Positions 54,261 through 63,295 of a stretch of DNA of 64,000 nucleotides are shown here, one piece after another. The first letter of the stretch is position 1; each line of letters opens with the position of its first letter. The notes below the pieces were generated by a model that worked only from the letters and a program-made list of their open reading frames with translations, was not told the DNA's origin and ran no database searches. The stretch spans positions 532,499-596,498 of the forward strand of contig JAJFFT010000004.1 of assembly GCA_021776525.1 (NCBI GenBank), in the 5' to 3' direction. Origin of the DNA: Robiginitomaculum sp. GTDB taxonomy: Bacteria; Pseudomonadota; Alphaproteobacteria; Caulobacterales; Maricaulaceae. A program made the translations under genes and the position numbers.

Positions 54261-56849
54261 TTATGTATCTTTTTTAACCTTGGGCTTTGCCTTAGGTTTT
54301 GCCTTAGGTTTAGCCTTGGCTTTCGCTTTGGGCTTTGCCTTCGCCTTTGGTTTGGCTTTTGCCTTTTTAGGTTTTTTGGCCTTGGCCGCGACCAATTCCA
54401 ATGCTTGTTCCATGGTGACCGTTTCCGGCTCTACGCCTTTGGGTAAAGTGGCATTGATCTTTTCGTATTTCACATACGGTCCATAGCGCCCATCCATCAC
54501 CCGGACCGGTTTGCCGGTGTCGGGGTGATCGCCCAGTTCTTTAAGGGCCGTGGCGGCTTTGCGGGCTTTGCTGCGCTTTTCAGCCAGCACATCAACAGCG
54601 CGGTTCAGACCTATTTCAAATACGTCTTCTACTGATGGAATGTTGGCGTAGGTTTTGACGTGATGCACATAGGGACCATAGCGGCCAATGGCGGCGGTGA
54701 TCATTTCGCCGTCTTCGGGGTGCGGGCCAATATCGCGCGGCAGGCTGAGCAGCATCAGGGCGCGTTCCAGGGTCAAGGTGTCCGGTGTCCAGGTTTTGGG
54801 CAGGCTGGCGCGTTTGGGTTTTTCTTCTTCGCCCAATTGCACATAGGGTCCAAAGCGCCCGCTTTTCAAGAGCACTGGCAGACCGGTATTTGGGTCATCG
54901 CCCAAGGCTTCATCCGCGGTCTGGCCGTCCTGGCCATCGGTCTTGCTTAAAGGCCGGGTGAATTTGCATTCAGGGTATTCAGAGCAGCCGATAAAGGCGC
55001 CATAGCGGCTGAGTTTCAGGCCCAGTCGTCCGTCTTTGCATTTCGGACAGATGCGCGGGTCAGGCTCGCCTTCTTCGCGTGGAAAGAGGTGCGGGCCCAA
55101 AGCTTCGTCCAGCGCGTCCAAAACGTGGGTGACGCGCAGGTCGGCAATGTCTTCAATGGCGGCGGAAAATTCTTTCCAAAAATCAGTCAGCAACACTTTC
55201 CAGTCCAGATCGCCGGCACTGACCTCGTCCAGTTGTTTTTCCAGATTGGCAGTAAATTCATATTGCACATATCGGGAAAAGAAATTCTCCAGAAACGAGG
55301 TGACAACGCGGCCCTTGTCTTGCGGGATGAAGCGTTTTTTCTCCAACACCACATAATCGCGGTCCTGCAAAACCTGCATGATCGAGGCATAGGTGGACGG
55401 GCGGCCAATGCCCAACTCTTCCATGCGTTTGACCAGCGATGCCTCGGTAAAGCGCGGCGGTGGCTGGGTGAAATGCTGTTCGGCCTTGATGTTGTCAATG
55501 CCGATCGGCGTATCTTTTCTGAGCAAGGGCAGCTTGGCCTGGCCCTCTTCTTTTTCGTCGTCCAGACCCTCCTGATAGAGGTTCAAAAATCCGGGAAACA
55601 GCACCACAGTGCCGCTGGCCCGCAAGCCGGTCTGGCCGCTCTCATCGCTTATTTCAATTGTTGTGCGTTCCAGACGTGCACTTTCCATCTGGGAGGCGCA
55701 GGCGCGTTTCCAGATCAGTGCGTAAAGTTTGGCTTCATCGCCCGCCAGGTTGAGATCATCGGGGTGACGAAAGAACGAGGTTGGTCGAACTGCTTCGTGG
55801 GCCTCTTGAGCATTTTTGGCTTTGGAGGCGTAATATTTAGGCTTTTCAGGCAGGAACTCGTCGCCAAAGCGCTTGGCAATCATCGACCGGACTTGCGAGA
55901 CGGCTTCGCCGGTCATCTGCACACTGTCGGTCCGCATATAGGTGATCAGGCCAGTGTTCTCGCCGTCAATCTGCATGCCTTCATAAAGCTTCTGCGCTGT
56001 GCGCATGGTCCGGGTGGCAGAAAACCCAAGCTTGCGCGCCGCTTCTTGTTGCAGAGTTGAGGTGGTGAAAGGCGGCGCAGGGTGGCGCTTGGCTGGCTTG
56101 GCCTCGACATTGGCCACATGAAAACGGCCCGCTTTGACGATGTCTTTGGCGCGATCTGCGGCGGCTTTGTCGCCAAGCGTCAGCTTGCCCAGTTTTTTGC
56201 CGTCCAGCATAGTGAGGCGAGCCGGGAAGGGGGCTGCACCTTCGGCCAGCGCCTCGGTCTCAACGCTCCAATATTCGTCGCTGATGAATTTTTCAATGTC
56301 CAGCTCGCGATCACAAATCAGCCGCAAAGCGACGGACTGCACACGGCCTGCAGAACGCGATCCGGGCAATTTGCGCCACAAGATCGGGGACAGGGTGAAG
56401 CCCACCAGATAATCCAGCGCCCGGCGGGCCAGATAGGCCTCAACCAGTTCCATATCCACATCACGGGGCTGTGCCATGGCATCCAAAACCGATGATTTGG
56501 TAATGGCATTAAACACGACACGTTGAACCGGCGTATCTTTTTTAAGCGCCCGTCTGGCCCGCAAGGCCTCGAGCAAATGCCAGGAAATAGCTTCACCTTC
56601 GCGATCCGGGTCAGTGGCCAGGATCAGCGTATCGGCGCCTTTGACGGCGTCGGCAATAACTTTCAAATGCCCCTTGGACCGCGCACTGACTTCCCAGCTC
56701 ATGGCAAAATCTTCATCAGGACGGACTGAACCATCCTTGGGTGGTAAATCACGGACATGGCCAAAACTGGCAAAAACCTGGAAGTCAGACCCCAGGTATT
56801 TGTTTATAGTCTTTGCTTTCGCCGGGGACTCAACGACGACAACCTTCAT
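54261..56849 (-). CDS. topA: DNA topoisomerase I
   Basis: 862 residues, type IA. Toprim at 1-110 (VESPAKAKTI; DPDREGE at 80-86) and active-site Tyr304 in GLITYMRTDS. One CxxC zinc module (CPKCKDGRLGLKLSRYG), several topo C-terminal repeats (RFGPYVQLG, RYGPYVHHV, RYGPYVKYE), and a lysine/alanine/proline tail of about 45 residues, which probably binds DNA. Relaxes negative supercoils. Confidence 0.97.
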   Translation of the reverse strand: MKVVVVESPAKAKTINKYLGSDFQVFASFGHVRDLPPKDGSVRPDEDFAMSWEVSARSKGHLKVIADAVKGADTLILATDPDREGEAISWHLLEALRARRALKKDTPVQRVVFNAITKSSVLDAMAQPRDVDMELVEAYLARRALDYLVGFTLSPILWRKLPGSRSAGRVQSVALRLICDRELDIEKFISDEYWSVETEALAEGAAPFPARLTMLDGKKLGKLTLGDKAAADRAKDIVKAGRFHVANVEAKPAKRHPAPPFTTSTLQQEAARKLGFSATRTMRTAQKLYEGMQIDGENTGLITYMRTDSVQMTGEAVSQVRSMIAKRFGDEFLPEKPKYYASKAKNAQEAHEAVRPTSFFRHPDDLNLAGDEAKLYALIWKRACASQMESARLERTTIEISDESGQTGLRASGTVVLFPGFLNLYQEGLDDEKEEGQAKLPLLRKDTPIGIDNIKAEQHFTQPPPRFTEASLVKRMEELGIGRPSTYASIMQVLQDRDYVVLEKKRFIPQDKGRVVTSFLENFFSRYVQYEFTANLEKQLDEVSAGDLDWKVLLTDFWKEFSAAIEDIADLRVTHVLDALDEALGPHLFPREEGEPDPRICPKCKDGRLGLKLSRYGAFIGCSEYPECKFTRPLSKTDGQDGQTADEALGDDPNTGLPVLLKSGRFGPYVQLGEEEKPKRASLPKTWTPDTLTLERALMLLSLPRDIGPHPEDGEMITAAIGRYGPYVHHVKTYANIPSVEDVFEIGLNRAVDVLAEKRSKARKAATALKELGDHPDTGKPVRVMDGRYGPYVKYEKINATLPKGVEPETVTMEQALELVAAKAKKPKKAKAKPKAKAKPKAKAKAKPKAKPKAKPKVKKDT

Positions 56850-57004
56850 GGAGCTTTCCTTTGGATCAGCCTAACGCGTCATTTCGCAGGCAGGCGCGAA
56901 AAGAAGGGGTAACCTCGCAATTGTCAATCCACAGGGGTTCCCCAACACACAAAAACCATCTAAGAGATTAAAATATAAATATACACGTAATGCGAGAGTG
57001 TGCG

Positions 57005-57196
57005 ATGAATACAACTCCCCAACGTAACATGGGTCAAGTTCCGCCCCGTACCAGTACAGAAACCGCCGCTTACCTTGCGGCGATTCTACCTGAACTGGCC
57101 GCTATTGCCCGAACCTCTGATTTAAAAGATTTATGCGCACAGATTGATCGGGCTGCGGTGTTGGCGCATCAGGCCTTGATCAGGCACAGGCACTAG
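57005..57196 (+). CDS. Small protein of unknown function
   Basis: 63 residues from the ATG at 57005 with GAGAG upstream. Hydrophilic start then one helical stretch (STETAAYLAAILPELAAIARTSDLKDLCAQIDRAAVLAHQALIRHRH). Codon use resembles neighbouring genes. It runs 17 bases into the end of the convergent sensor kinase. No family recognised; similar short soluble helical proteins occur in alphaproteobacteria. Confidence 0.6.
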   Translation: MNTTPQRNMGQVPPRTSTETAAYLAAILPELAAIARTSDLKDLCAQIDRAAVLAHQALIRHRH

Positions 57197-59399
57197 CGGT
57201 GCCGCCGGGACCAGCACTCTTTTTGCTCTGATCTTTTTTTTGTGCACCGGCGCGGGTAATAGCTGTGATCAGAACACGTGGATCAATTGGTTTGGTCACA
57301 TAGTCCGTCATGCCAGCATCCAGACATTTCTGCCGGTCGCCACTCATGGCGTTGGCGGTCATGGCTATGATTGGAATATCAGCATTGATCCCTTCCGAAG
57401 CCCGCAGCTCTCGTGTTGTCGTCATGCCGTCTTTGCGGGGCATCTGTATATCCATCAATACCAGATCAAAGGCCTGCGTGCTTAACTGTTCCAGCGCTTC
57501 AACGCCATCTTCAACCATAATGACTTCATGGCTGAAGGGTTGCAGAAAGGCATTCAGAACCCGCTGGTTCAATGCATTGTCTTCTGCGGCCAAAATGCGC
57601 AGAGGTTTTTTATTGCCAGGTGTTTTGGCTTTCGCCGGCTTGGCTTTTTTAACTGTACTGGCCGGCAGGTTTTCAGCGGTGATTGTTTTTGCCGCCAACG
57701 TGAACGTGAAGCAGGCACCCTGGCCGGGTTTGGAACAAATTTCAATATCACCATCCATGAGCTCCGCTAGACGCTTTGAAATAGCCAGTCCCAACCCGGT
57801 ACCGCCAAATTTGCGCGTTACGGATTTGTCTGCCTGTTCAAACGATGTGAACAGTCGGCTTTGTGCTTCCTTGGAAATGCCAACACCTGAATCTTGTACG
57901 GCAAATGAAATCTGTGACGTGTTCTTGCTAAGGGCCTTGGCAGATACCTTCAGGCTCACTTCGCCCTCTTCAGTGAATTTCACCGCATTGGAGAGCAGAT
58001 TGTAAACAATCTGGAGAATGCGCGTAATGTCGCCGCGAATCACTGATGGGACGTCATCATCAATGGTGCAAACAAATTTGAGGCCTTTATCACTGGCATT
58101 TGGTCCCCAGAGCCGTTCCAGGCGTTTTACGGCATGACGGACATCCACATCAATGGTTTCCATGTCCAACTTGCCGGCTTCGATTTTAGACAGGTCCAGA
58201 ATGTCATTGAGGACTGTCATCAACATTTCACCGCCATCGTTCAGGGCGGTGATGTATTCCCGCTGCTGGTCATCAAGGTCCGAGGCCTTCAGCAGTGAGG
58301 CCATGCCAAGCACCGCATTCATCGGTGTGCGCAGCTCATGGCTCATCATCGCCAGAAACTCGGACTTGGCTTTATTGGCCTGTTCGGCCTGTTCGCGGGC
58401 TTCAAGAAGGTCGGTAATATCACGCCGTATTGAAATACATTCGGCAATGCTGCCATCGGCAGTTTTAATGGGGGATATAGTTGTATCGCCCCAAAAAACC
58501 GAACCATCTTTGGTCTTGTTCTGAATCTGTCCGGTCCAGACCTTGCCGGCATTAATGGTTGATTGAATGTCCTCGAAAAAAGAGGTGGGATGATACCCGG
58601 TGTCCAGTACTGTGTGGTGCTGTGAGAGTAACTCATCGCGGCTGTACTGTGTCTTTTCACAATAGGCCTCGTTAACGGAAAGCAATTCGCCGTCCGGGGT
58701 GCTTCTGGTGACCATGGCATGCGTATCCAACGCATGGTTGATGGCCAAAAGCCGGGCATTGGCGGCCTCGGTTTTCTGGGCTTCGTGTTCGGCCTTTTGT
58801 TGCGCTGAAACTTGCTCGGCAAAGGTTTGTTCGACCCAGCTATAGGCTTTGACACTGGTAATCAGAGACAGCACGACGGCCCCAAATACGGCAATAAACC
58901 CGCTCAGCGACATAGAGTGATCAATAAGATACGAACACAATGGCAGGCCCAACAGCATCACCACAAACGGTGTAATGGATGCCGGTTTTAAGAAGGTTGC
59001 CCTGGATAAAAAGATGCTGGAATGCACTAATGACGCATTAAAGAGAATGAAGGCATAAAGCTTTCCTTCCAAACCGCCCAATGTCCAAAGCGCAAACCCA
59101 AGAGAAATGTAAACAGTCGAAGAAAACGTAATGAAAGCTTTTGCCATGAATACCGCTCTATCAAGCGGAATGTGTTTTTCCTCGGCTTTGTATAATCTGT
59201 TGAAGATAACTTTATCAGCATATTGCGTGACCAGAATCAATAAAAACCATCCAACAGCAATGGACGCAGGTATGATCAGGGCGGCCAGGGCCGTGGAAAC
59301 GACAGCCAGTCCAATGCGGCTGTTCCGGCCAGCAGCGCGGGCTTCAGCAGCATAGGCAAGCTCTTCGTACAGGTTTTTTGTATTCAGTTTTTGACGCAT
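57180..59399 (-). CDS. Hybrid sensor histidine kinase with MASE-like membrane domain
   Basis: 739 residues from the ATG at 59399. About six N-terminal helices (30-190), coiled segment, PAS domain (about 225-340), HisKA with His354 (MMSHELRTP), HATPase_c (NLLSNAVKF, DSGVGIS, GGTGLGL), a Lys/Pro/Ala linker, and a receiver domain with Asp650 (LVLMDIQMP). No response regulator is near. It differs from the hut-locus kinase in having a multispanning rather than periplasmic sensor. Confidence 0.93.
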   Translation of the reverse strand: MRQKLNTKNLYEELAYAAEARAAGRNSRIGLAVVSTALAALIIPASIAVGWFLLILVTQYADKVIFNRLYKAEEKHIPLDRAVFMAKAFITFSSTVYISLGFALWTLGGLEGKLYAFILFNASLVHSSIFLSRATFLKPASITPFVVMLLGLPLCSYLIDHSMSLSGFIAVFGAVVLSLITSVKAYSWVEQTFAEQVSAQQKAEHEAQKTEAANARLLAINHALDTHAMVTRSTPDGELLSVNEAYCEKTQYSRDELLSQHHTVLDTGYHPTSFFEDIQSTINAGKVWTGQIQNKTKDGSVFWGDTTISPIKTADGSIAECISIRRDITDLLEAREQAEQANKAKSEFLAMMSHELRTPMNAVLGMASLLKASDLDDQQREYITALNDGGEMLMTVLNDILDLSKIEAGKLDMETIDVDVRHAVKRLERLWGPNASDKGLKFVCTIDDDVPSVIRGDITRILQIVYNLLSNAVKFTEEGEVSLKVSAKALSKNTSQISFAVQDSGVGISKEAQSRLFTSFEQADKSVTRKFGGTGLGLAISKRLAELMDGDIEICSKPGQGACFTFTLAAKTITAENLPASTVKKAKPAKAKTPGNKKPLRILAAEDNALNQRVLNAFLQPFSHEVIMVEDGVEALEQLSTQAFDLVLMDIQMPRKDGMTTTRELRASEGINADIPIIAMTANAMSGDRQKCLDAGMTDYVTKPIDPRVLITAITRAGAQKKDQSKKSAGPGGTASACA

Positions 59400-59566
59400 T
59401 AATCTGCTACCCAATTTATATTTTTTGTGAGCCTAAAGGGTAAAAGTAAAAAAAAAGCCAAGTGCGCGAAAAAAAACGATAAATCGCGCATGTTCGTCCG
59501 AGGGCAAAAAAAATTCCAGATTTGTAAAATTCCCGCTACACTTGATTCTTGTTGATGGAGGGATTG

Positions 59567-60904
59567 ATGAGAACACGGACTTTGGGCCTGGCTTTGACCA
59601 GCATAGCATCGGTGGTTTTGGCAGGCGCGGCGAACGCGCAATCAGGCTTGCGCGCGGCTATCGAGGGCGACTATGCCCATTTAGGGGCGCTTTATACGCA
59701 TTTGCATGAAAACCCTGAGCTGAGCTTTCAGGAAAAACAAACCGCCAAACGTTTGGCGGCCGAGCTGAAATCCGTCGGCTTTGATGTTACCACCGGTGTC
59801 GGGGGGACGGGCATCGTTGCGATAATGCGCAATGGCGACGGGCCGACCTTGATGATCCGTACCGATCTGGACGGCTTGCCTGTGCAAGAGCAGACCGGGA
59901 AATCCTATGCATCCACAGCCAAGGGTGCCAATTATCTGGGGGTTACGGACCTGCCGATCATGCACGCCTGTGGCCATGATGTGCACATGACGGCATTGGT
60001 CGGCACGGCGCGCCGATTGGTCGCCATGAAAGATCAATGGTCCGGCACTTTGATGCTGATTGGTCAACCAGCAGAAGAACTGGGCCTGGGGGCAGGCGCC
60101 ATGCTCAAAGATGGTCTTTTTACGCGGTTTCCAAAACCTGATTACAATCTGGCCTTGCATGACAATGCCAACATGCCCGCCGGGACGATTGGTTATACCT
60201 CGGGTTATGCTCTGGCCAATGTCGACAGTGTTGATATTGAAATCAAAGGCGTTGGGGGGCATGGGGCATACCCGCATACCACCAAAGACCCGATTGTCCT
60301 TGGGGCCTATATTGTCACGGCATTGCAAACATTGGTTTCACGTTCGCTTGATCCGCTTGATCCGGCGGTGGTCACCGTTGGTTCATTTCATGCGGGAACC
60401 AAGCACAATATCATCTCCGACCATGCCCATTTACAACTGACGGTACGGTCTTATTCGGATGAAGCACGCGACACCCTGATCAAGGGGATTACCCGTATTG
60501 CCCAAAACCAGGCTCGCGCTTTTGGCCTTGCCGAAGATATGCTGCCTGAGGTCACCATGGAAGAAGACTATATCCCAGCGACCTATAATGATCCAAAACT
60601 GACTGCGCGGGCCATTGGTGCCATATCGGCTCAGATCGGTGCACAAAATGTCATAGAAAAACCCCCAGTTATGGGCGGCGAGGACTTTGCCCATTTTGGC
60701 CGCACTGACGATAAAATTCCGGGCTTTATGTTTTGGGTCGGGGCGGTCAACCCTCAAGTTTACGCCAAAGCCAAGGCCGAGGGGACGACTTTGCCGTCAT
60801 TGCATTCGCCATTTTTTGTACCTGACTCCAAGCCAACCATTATAACCGCCGTGGATGCCATGAGCGCAGCGGCTCTGGATTTGCTGGGGGCGCAAGATGA
60901 GTAA
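59567..60904 (+). CDS. Exported M20 family amidohydrolase
   Basis: 445 residues from the ATG at 59567 (GGAGG). Signal peptide cleaved after AGAANA (about residue 24). M20D metal motifs are HACGHDVHM, PAEELGLGAGAM, and GGEDFAHF. Family hydrolyses N-acyl amino acids (hippurate, IAA conjugates). The stop overlaps the RidA start by 8 bases, so both genes are one unit. Confidence 0.93.
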   Translation: MRTRTLGLALTSIASVVLAGAANAQSGLRAAIEGDYAHLGALYTHLHENPELSFQEKQTAKRLAAELKSVGFDVTTGVGGTGIVAIMRNGDGPTLMIRTDLDGLPVQEQTGKSYASTAKGANYLGVTDLPIMHACGHDVHMTALVGTARRLVAMKDQWSGTLMLIGQPAEELGLGAGAMLKDGLFTRFPKPDYNLALHDNANMPAGTIGYTSGYALANVDSVDIEIKGVGGHGAYPHTTKDPIVLGAYIVTALQTLVSRSLDPLDPAVVTVGSFHAGTKHNIISDHAHLQLTVRSYSDEARDTLIKGITRIAQNQARAFGLAEDMLPEVTMEEDYIPATYNDPKLTARAIGAISAQIGAQNVIEKPPVMGGEDFAHFGRTDDKIPGFMFWVGAVNPQVYAKAKAEGTTLPSLHSPFFVPDSKPTIITAVDAMSAAALDLLGAQDE

Positions 60905-61286
60905 GGCACGCCGGGTTTATTCAAATGCACCGTGGGAAAAACAGGTTGGCTATTGCCGGGCCTTGCGCAACGGGCCGCATATCTGGGTGACGGGCACAGC
61001 GCCAATTGCTGATGATGGCAGCACATACGCACCGGGTGATCCTTATGCGCAAACGGCGCGCTGTATTGCGCTGATTGAAAAGGCGCTGGCGGAGCTGGAT
61101 GCAAGTCTGGAACATGTGGTGCGTACCCGCATGTTCGTGACCGACATTTCACGTTGGGAGGCCATTGGCCGGGCCCACGCCGCCGCTTTCAAGGACAATC
61201 CGCCAACCACAACCATGGTGCAGGTGGCGGGTCTAATTGACCCACAAATGATGATTGAGATTGAGGCTGATGCCTTTGTCGGCTGA
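60897..61286 (+). CDS. RidA family protein (YjgH-like)
   Basis: 129 residues. RidA fold with WVTGTAPIADDGST, GDPYAQTARCIALIEKALAELDASLEHVVRTRMFVTDISRWEAIGRAHAAAF and PPTTTMVQVAGLIDPQMMIEIEADA. Many RidA proteins deaminate reactive enamines/imines; the catalytic Arg equivalent is RTRMFV. Coupled to the M20 amidohydrolase. Confidence 0.92.
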   Translation: MSKARRVYSNAPWEKQVGYCRALRNGPHIWVTGTAPIADDGSTYAPGDPYAQTARCIALIEKALAELDASLEHVVRTRMFVTDISRWEAIGRAHAAAFKDNPPTTTMVQVAGLIDPQMMIEIEADAFVG

Positions 61287-61322
61287 GCGGTTCATACATG
61301 CTAGGGCCATGAGGTGAGAAAT

Positions 61323-62177
61323 ATGCGTATCTTGGGAATGGTTGTGGCGCTGATGGTTCTTGCCGGAGGCGTCACAGCACAAGAGAACGACTGGCGCCGG
61401 GTTGACCCGGAAAACCTGTTGATTATTGCCACCCGTCACGGCGATGTGGCGGTCGAGCTAAACCCGACTTTTTCGCCAATACACACCCAACGCCTGCGTG
61501 ATCTGGCCCGCGCGCATTTTTATGATGGCCTCAGCTTTTACCGGGTCATTGACGGTTTTGTTGCGCAGGGCGGGCGCAATGAAGGTGATTTGGCGGACTG
61601 GCCGGTGATCAAAAATGAAAATGACCGCCCAGCTAAGGGGCTGGACTTTCTTCCCACCGGATCAGCGGATCTCTATGCCCCAAAAGCGGGGCATGTGGGC
61701 GGCTTCGCAGCGGTAAATGATCCTAAAACCGGGCGGGCCTGGCTGATGCATTGCGTTGGAGCCATGGCGATGGCCCGTGATACGAATCCAGATACCGGGG
61801 ATGCGGAATTTTACATCGTCATCGGTCCGGGGACACGCTATCTGGACCGCAATCTGACCATTTTTGGCCGGGTGATTGATGGCATGGACAATATCCAGAA
61901 GCTGCACCGTGGAGATCGGGCTGTCGATGGTGGAGTGATCGCCGATGTGACATTGCGTGATCCCATCTTGTCCATGCGACTGGCCGCTGATCTTCCCAAA
62001 GATACACGCCCGGCTTACGACGTTATGCGCAATAACGGCAAAGCCTTCGCGGATTTTAAAACCTCAAAGCGGGTGCGCAATGATCCGTTTTTTTATCGCC
62101 GCCCCCCCGAAGTGATCGAAGCCTGTAATGTTCAGGCCCCGGCGCGCAAGGTTGGCCCAAAAGCGCAAACGCCTTGA
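61323..62177 (+). CDS. Exported cyclophilin-type peptidyl-prolyl isomerase
   Basis: 284 residues from the ATG at 61323, with GGTGAG upstream; signal peptide about 1-19 (ending VTAQ). Cyclophilin core: LSFYRVIDGFVAQGG, AEFYIVIGPGTRYLDRNLTIFGRVIDGMD. Periplasmic folding factor. It has a longer insert and C-terminal tail than the basic 165-residue cyclophilin. Confidence 0.9.
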   Translation: MRILGMVVALMVLAGGVTAQENDWRRVDPENLLIIATRHGDVAVELNPTFSPIHTQRLRDLARAHFYDGLSFYRVIDGFVAQGGRNEGDLADWPVIKNENDRPAKGLDFLPTGSADLYAPKAGHVGGFAAVNDPKTGRAWLMHCVGAMAMARDTNPDTGDAEFYIVIGPGTRYLDRNLTIFGRVIDGMDNIQKLHRGDRAVDGGVIADVTLRDPILSMRLAADLPKDTRPAYDVMRNNGKAFADFKTSKRVRNDPFFYRRPPEVIEACNVQAPARKVGPKAQTP

Positions 62178-62208
62178 CGGCTGTTGGGCCGCTGTGCCAT
62201 CTGCGCCC

Positions 62209-62667
62209 ATGGCGATAATTGAACTCGACGATCTTCCTGCTTCTGGTGCCCTGTTGGGTCTTGATCCGGGGACCAAAACCATTGGCATCGCTGTGTCTGA
62301 TACATCGCGTATTGCGGCAACGCCGCTGGAAACAATCCGAAAATCAAAGTTCATTGCCGATGCGGAACGTCTTTTTGCGCTTTATGATGATCGCTCGTGT
62401 GCTGGTGTGGTACTGGGCATGCCGATCAATATGGACGGCAGTTTGGGACCACGCGCCCAGAGTGTTCGCGCTTTTGCCTCCAACCTTTTGAAAATTCGCG
62501 ACATACCTCTGGTCTTTTGGGATGAGAGGTTATCGACCGTTGCCGTAGAACGCACCTTGTTGGAGGCCGATACGCGTCGTTCGCGCCGCCGCGAGGTCAT
62601 CGATAAAATGGCTGCCGCTTACATATTACAAGGTGCGCTGGACCGTCTTAGAAACGACGCGTCATAG
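62209..62667 (+). CDS. ruvX: Putative pre-16S rRNA nuclease / Holliday junction resolvase YqgF
   Basis: 152 residues from the ATG at 62209. RNase H-like fold: LLGLDPGTKTIGIAVSD, VLGMPINMDGSLGPRAQSVRAFA, VFWDERLSTVAVERTL. Essential in many bacteria for 16S rRNA 5' maturation. Its end overlaps the convergent LOG gene by 6 bases. Confidence 0.95.
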   Translation: MAIIELDDLPASGALLGLDPGTKTIGIAVSDTSRIAATPLETIRKSKFIADAERLFALYDDRSCAGVVLGMPINMDGSLGPRAQSVRAFASNLLKIRDIPLVFWDERLSTVAVERTLLEADTRRSRRREVIDKMAAAYILQGALDRLRNDAS

Positions 62668-63204
62668 TCCCAACAGATCAAGCGCCTGTGTCGGGGTTGT
62701 GGCGCGCAGGGCTGCGGTACGCAGGCCGTCCGATGTGAACCCTTCATTGATGGAGTGTTCCAGCAAGGTAAAAAACGGATCCCAATATCCGTTATCATCC
62801 AAAAACACGGTCTTCATGGGAAACAGTCCCAGATTACTCCAGCTGAGAACCTCGACCACTTCTTCCATGGTGCCAATGCCGCCGGGCAAAACCACAAAAC
62901 CTGCGCTTTCAACGGCCATCCGGGCTTTGCGCTCGTGCAGCGTATCAACGACTTCCAGCTGGCAATCATCAAACGCCACCTCGTCCGTAGATAGAAAGCC
63001 AGGGATGATCCCCAACACATCGGCATTGCCTTTACGAGCGGCGCGCGCCGCAATTCCCATCAGGCCGATTCCACCGCCGCCATAGACCAGACGCAGGTTT
63101 CGCGTGGCAACTTCCTCGCCAAATTGACGGGCCAGTTTTGCATAAGCTGGTGATACACCGTCTCTTGAACCACAAAAGACGCAGACAGATCGCTGTTTAG
63201 GCAT
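62662..63204 (-). CDS. LOG family protein (putative cytokinin riboside 5'-monophosphate phosphoribohydrolase)
   Basis: 180 residues. SVCVFCGSRDG at the start, LVYGGGGIGLMG, and the PGGIGTMEEVVEV motif. LOG proteins cleave N-glycosidic bonds of nucleoside monophosphates. The start at 63204 has GAGG upstream; the open frame extends to 63789 on this strand but that is the shadow of the divergent Ig-like gene. Confidence 0.94.
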   Translation of the reverse strand: MPKQRSVCVFCGSRDGVSPAYAKLARQFGEEVATRNLRLVYGGGGIGLMGIAARAARKGNADVLGIIPGFLSTDEVAFDDCQLEVVDTLHERKARMAVESAGFVVLPGGIGTMEEVVEVLSWSNLGLFPMKTVFLDDNGYWDPFFTLLEHSINEGFTSDGLRTAALRATTPTQALDLLGL

Positions 63205-63295
63205 GGCCGTAACCTCAATTTGGACATAACATTTTAATTTGTGCTTGCACGTGGAATAGACGTAGTCTGATTCTCCGTATGAGAAAGGCCTGAGT

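Noticed and set aside
54280..54410. Low-complexity Lys/Ala/Pro repeat as novelty
   Set aside because: Basic tails of this kind are common at the C-terminus of alphaproteobacterial TopA.
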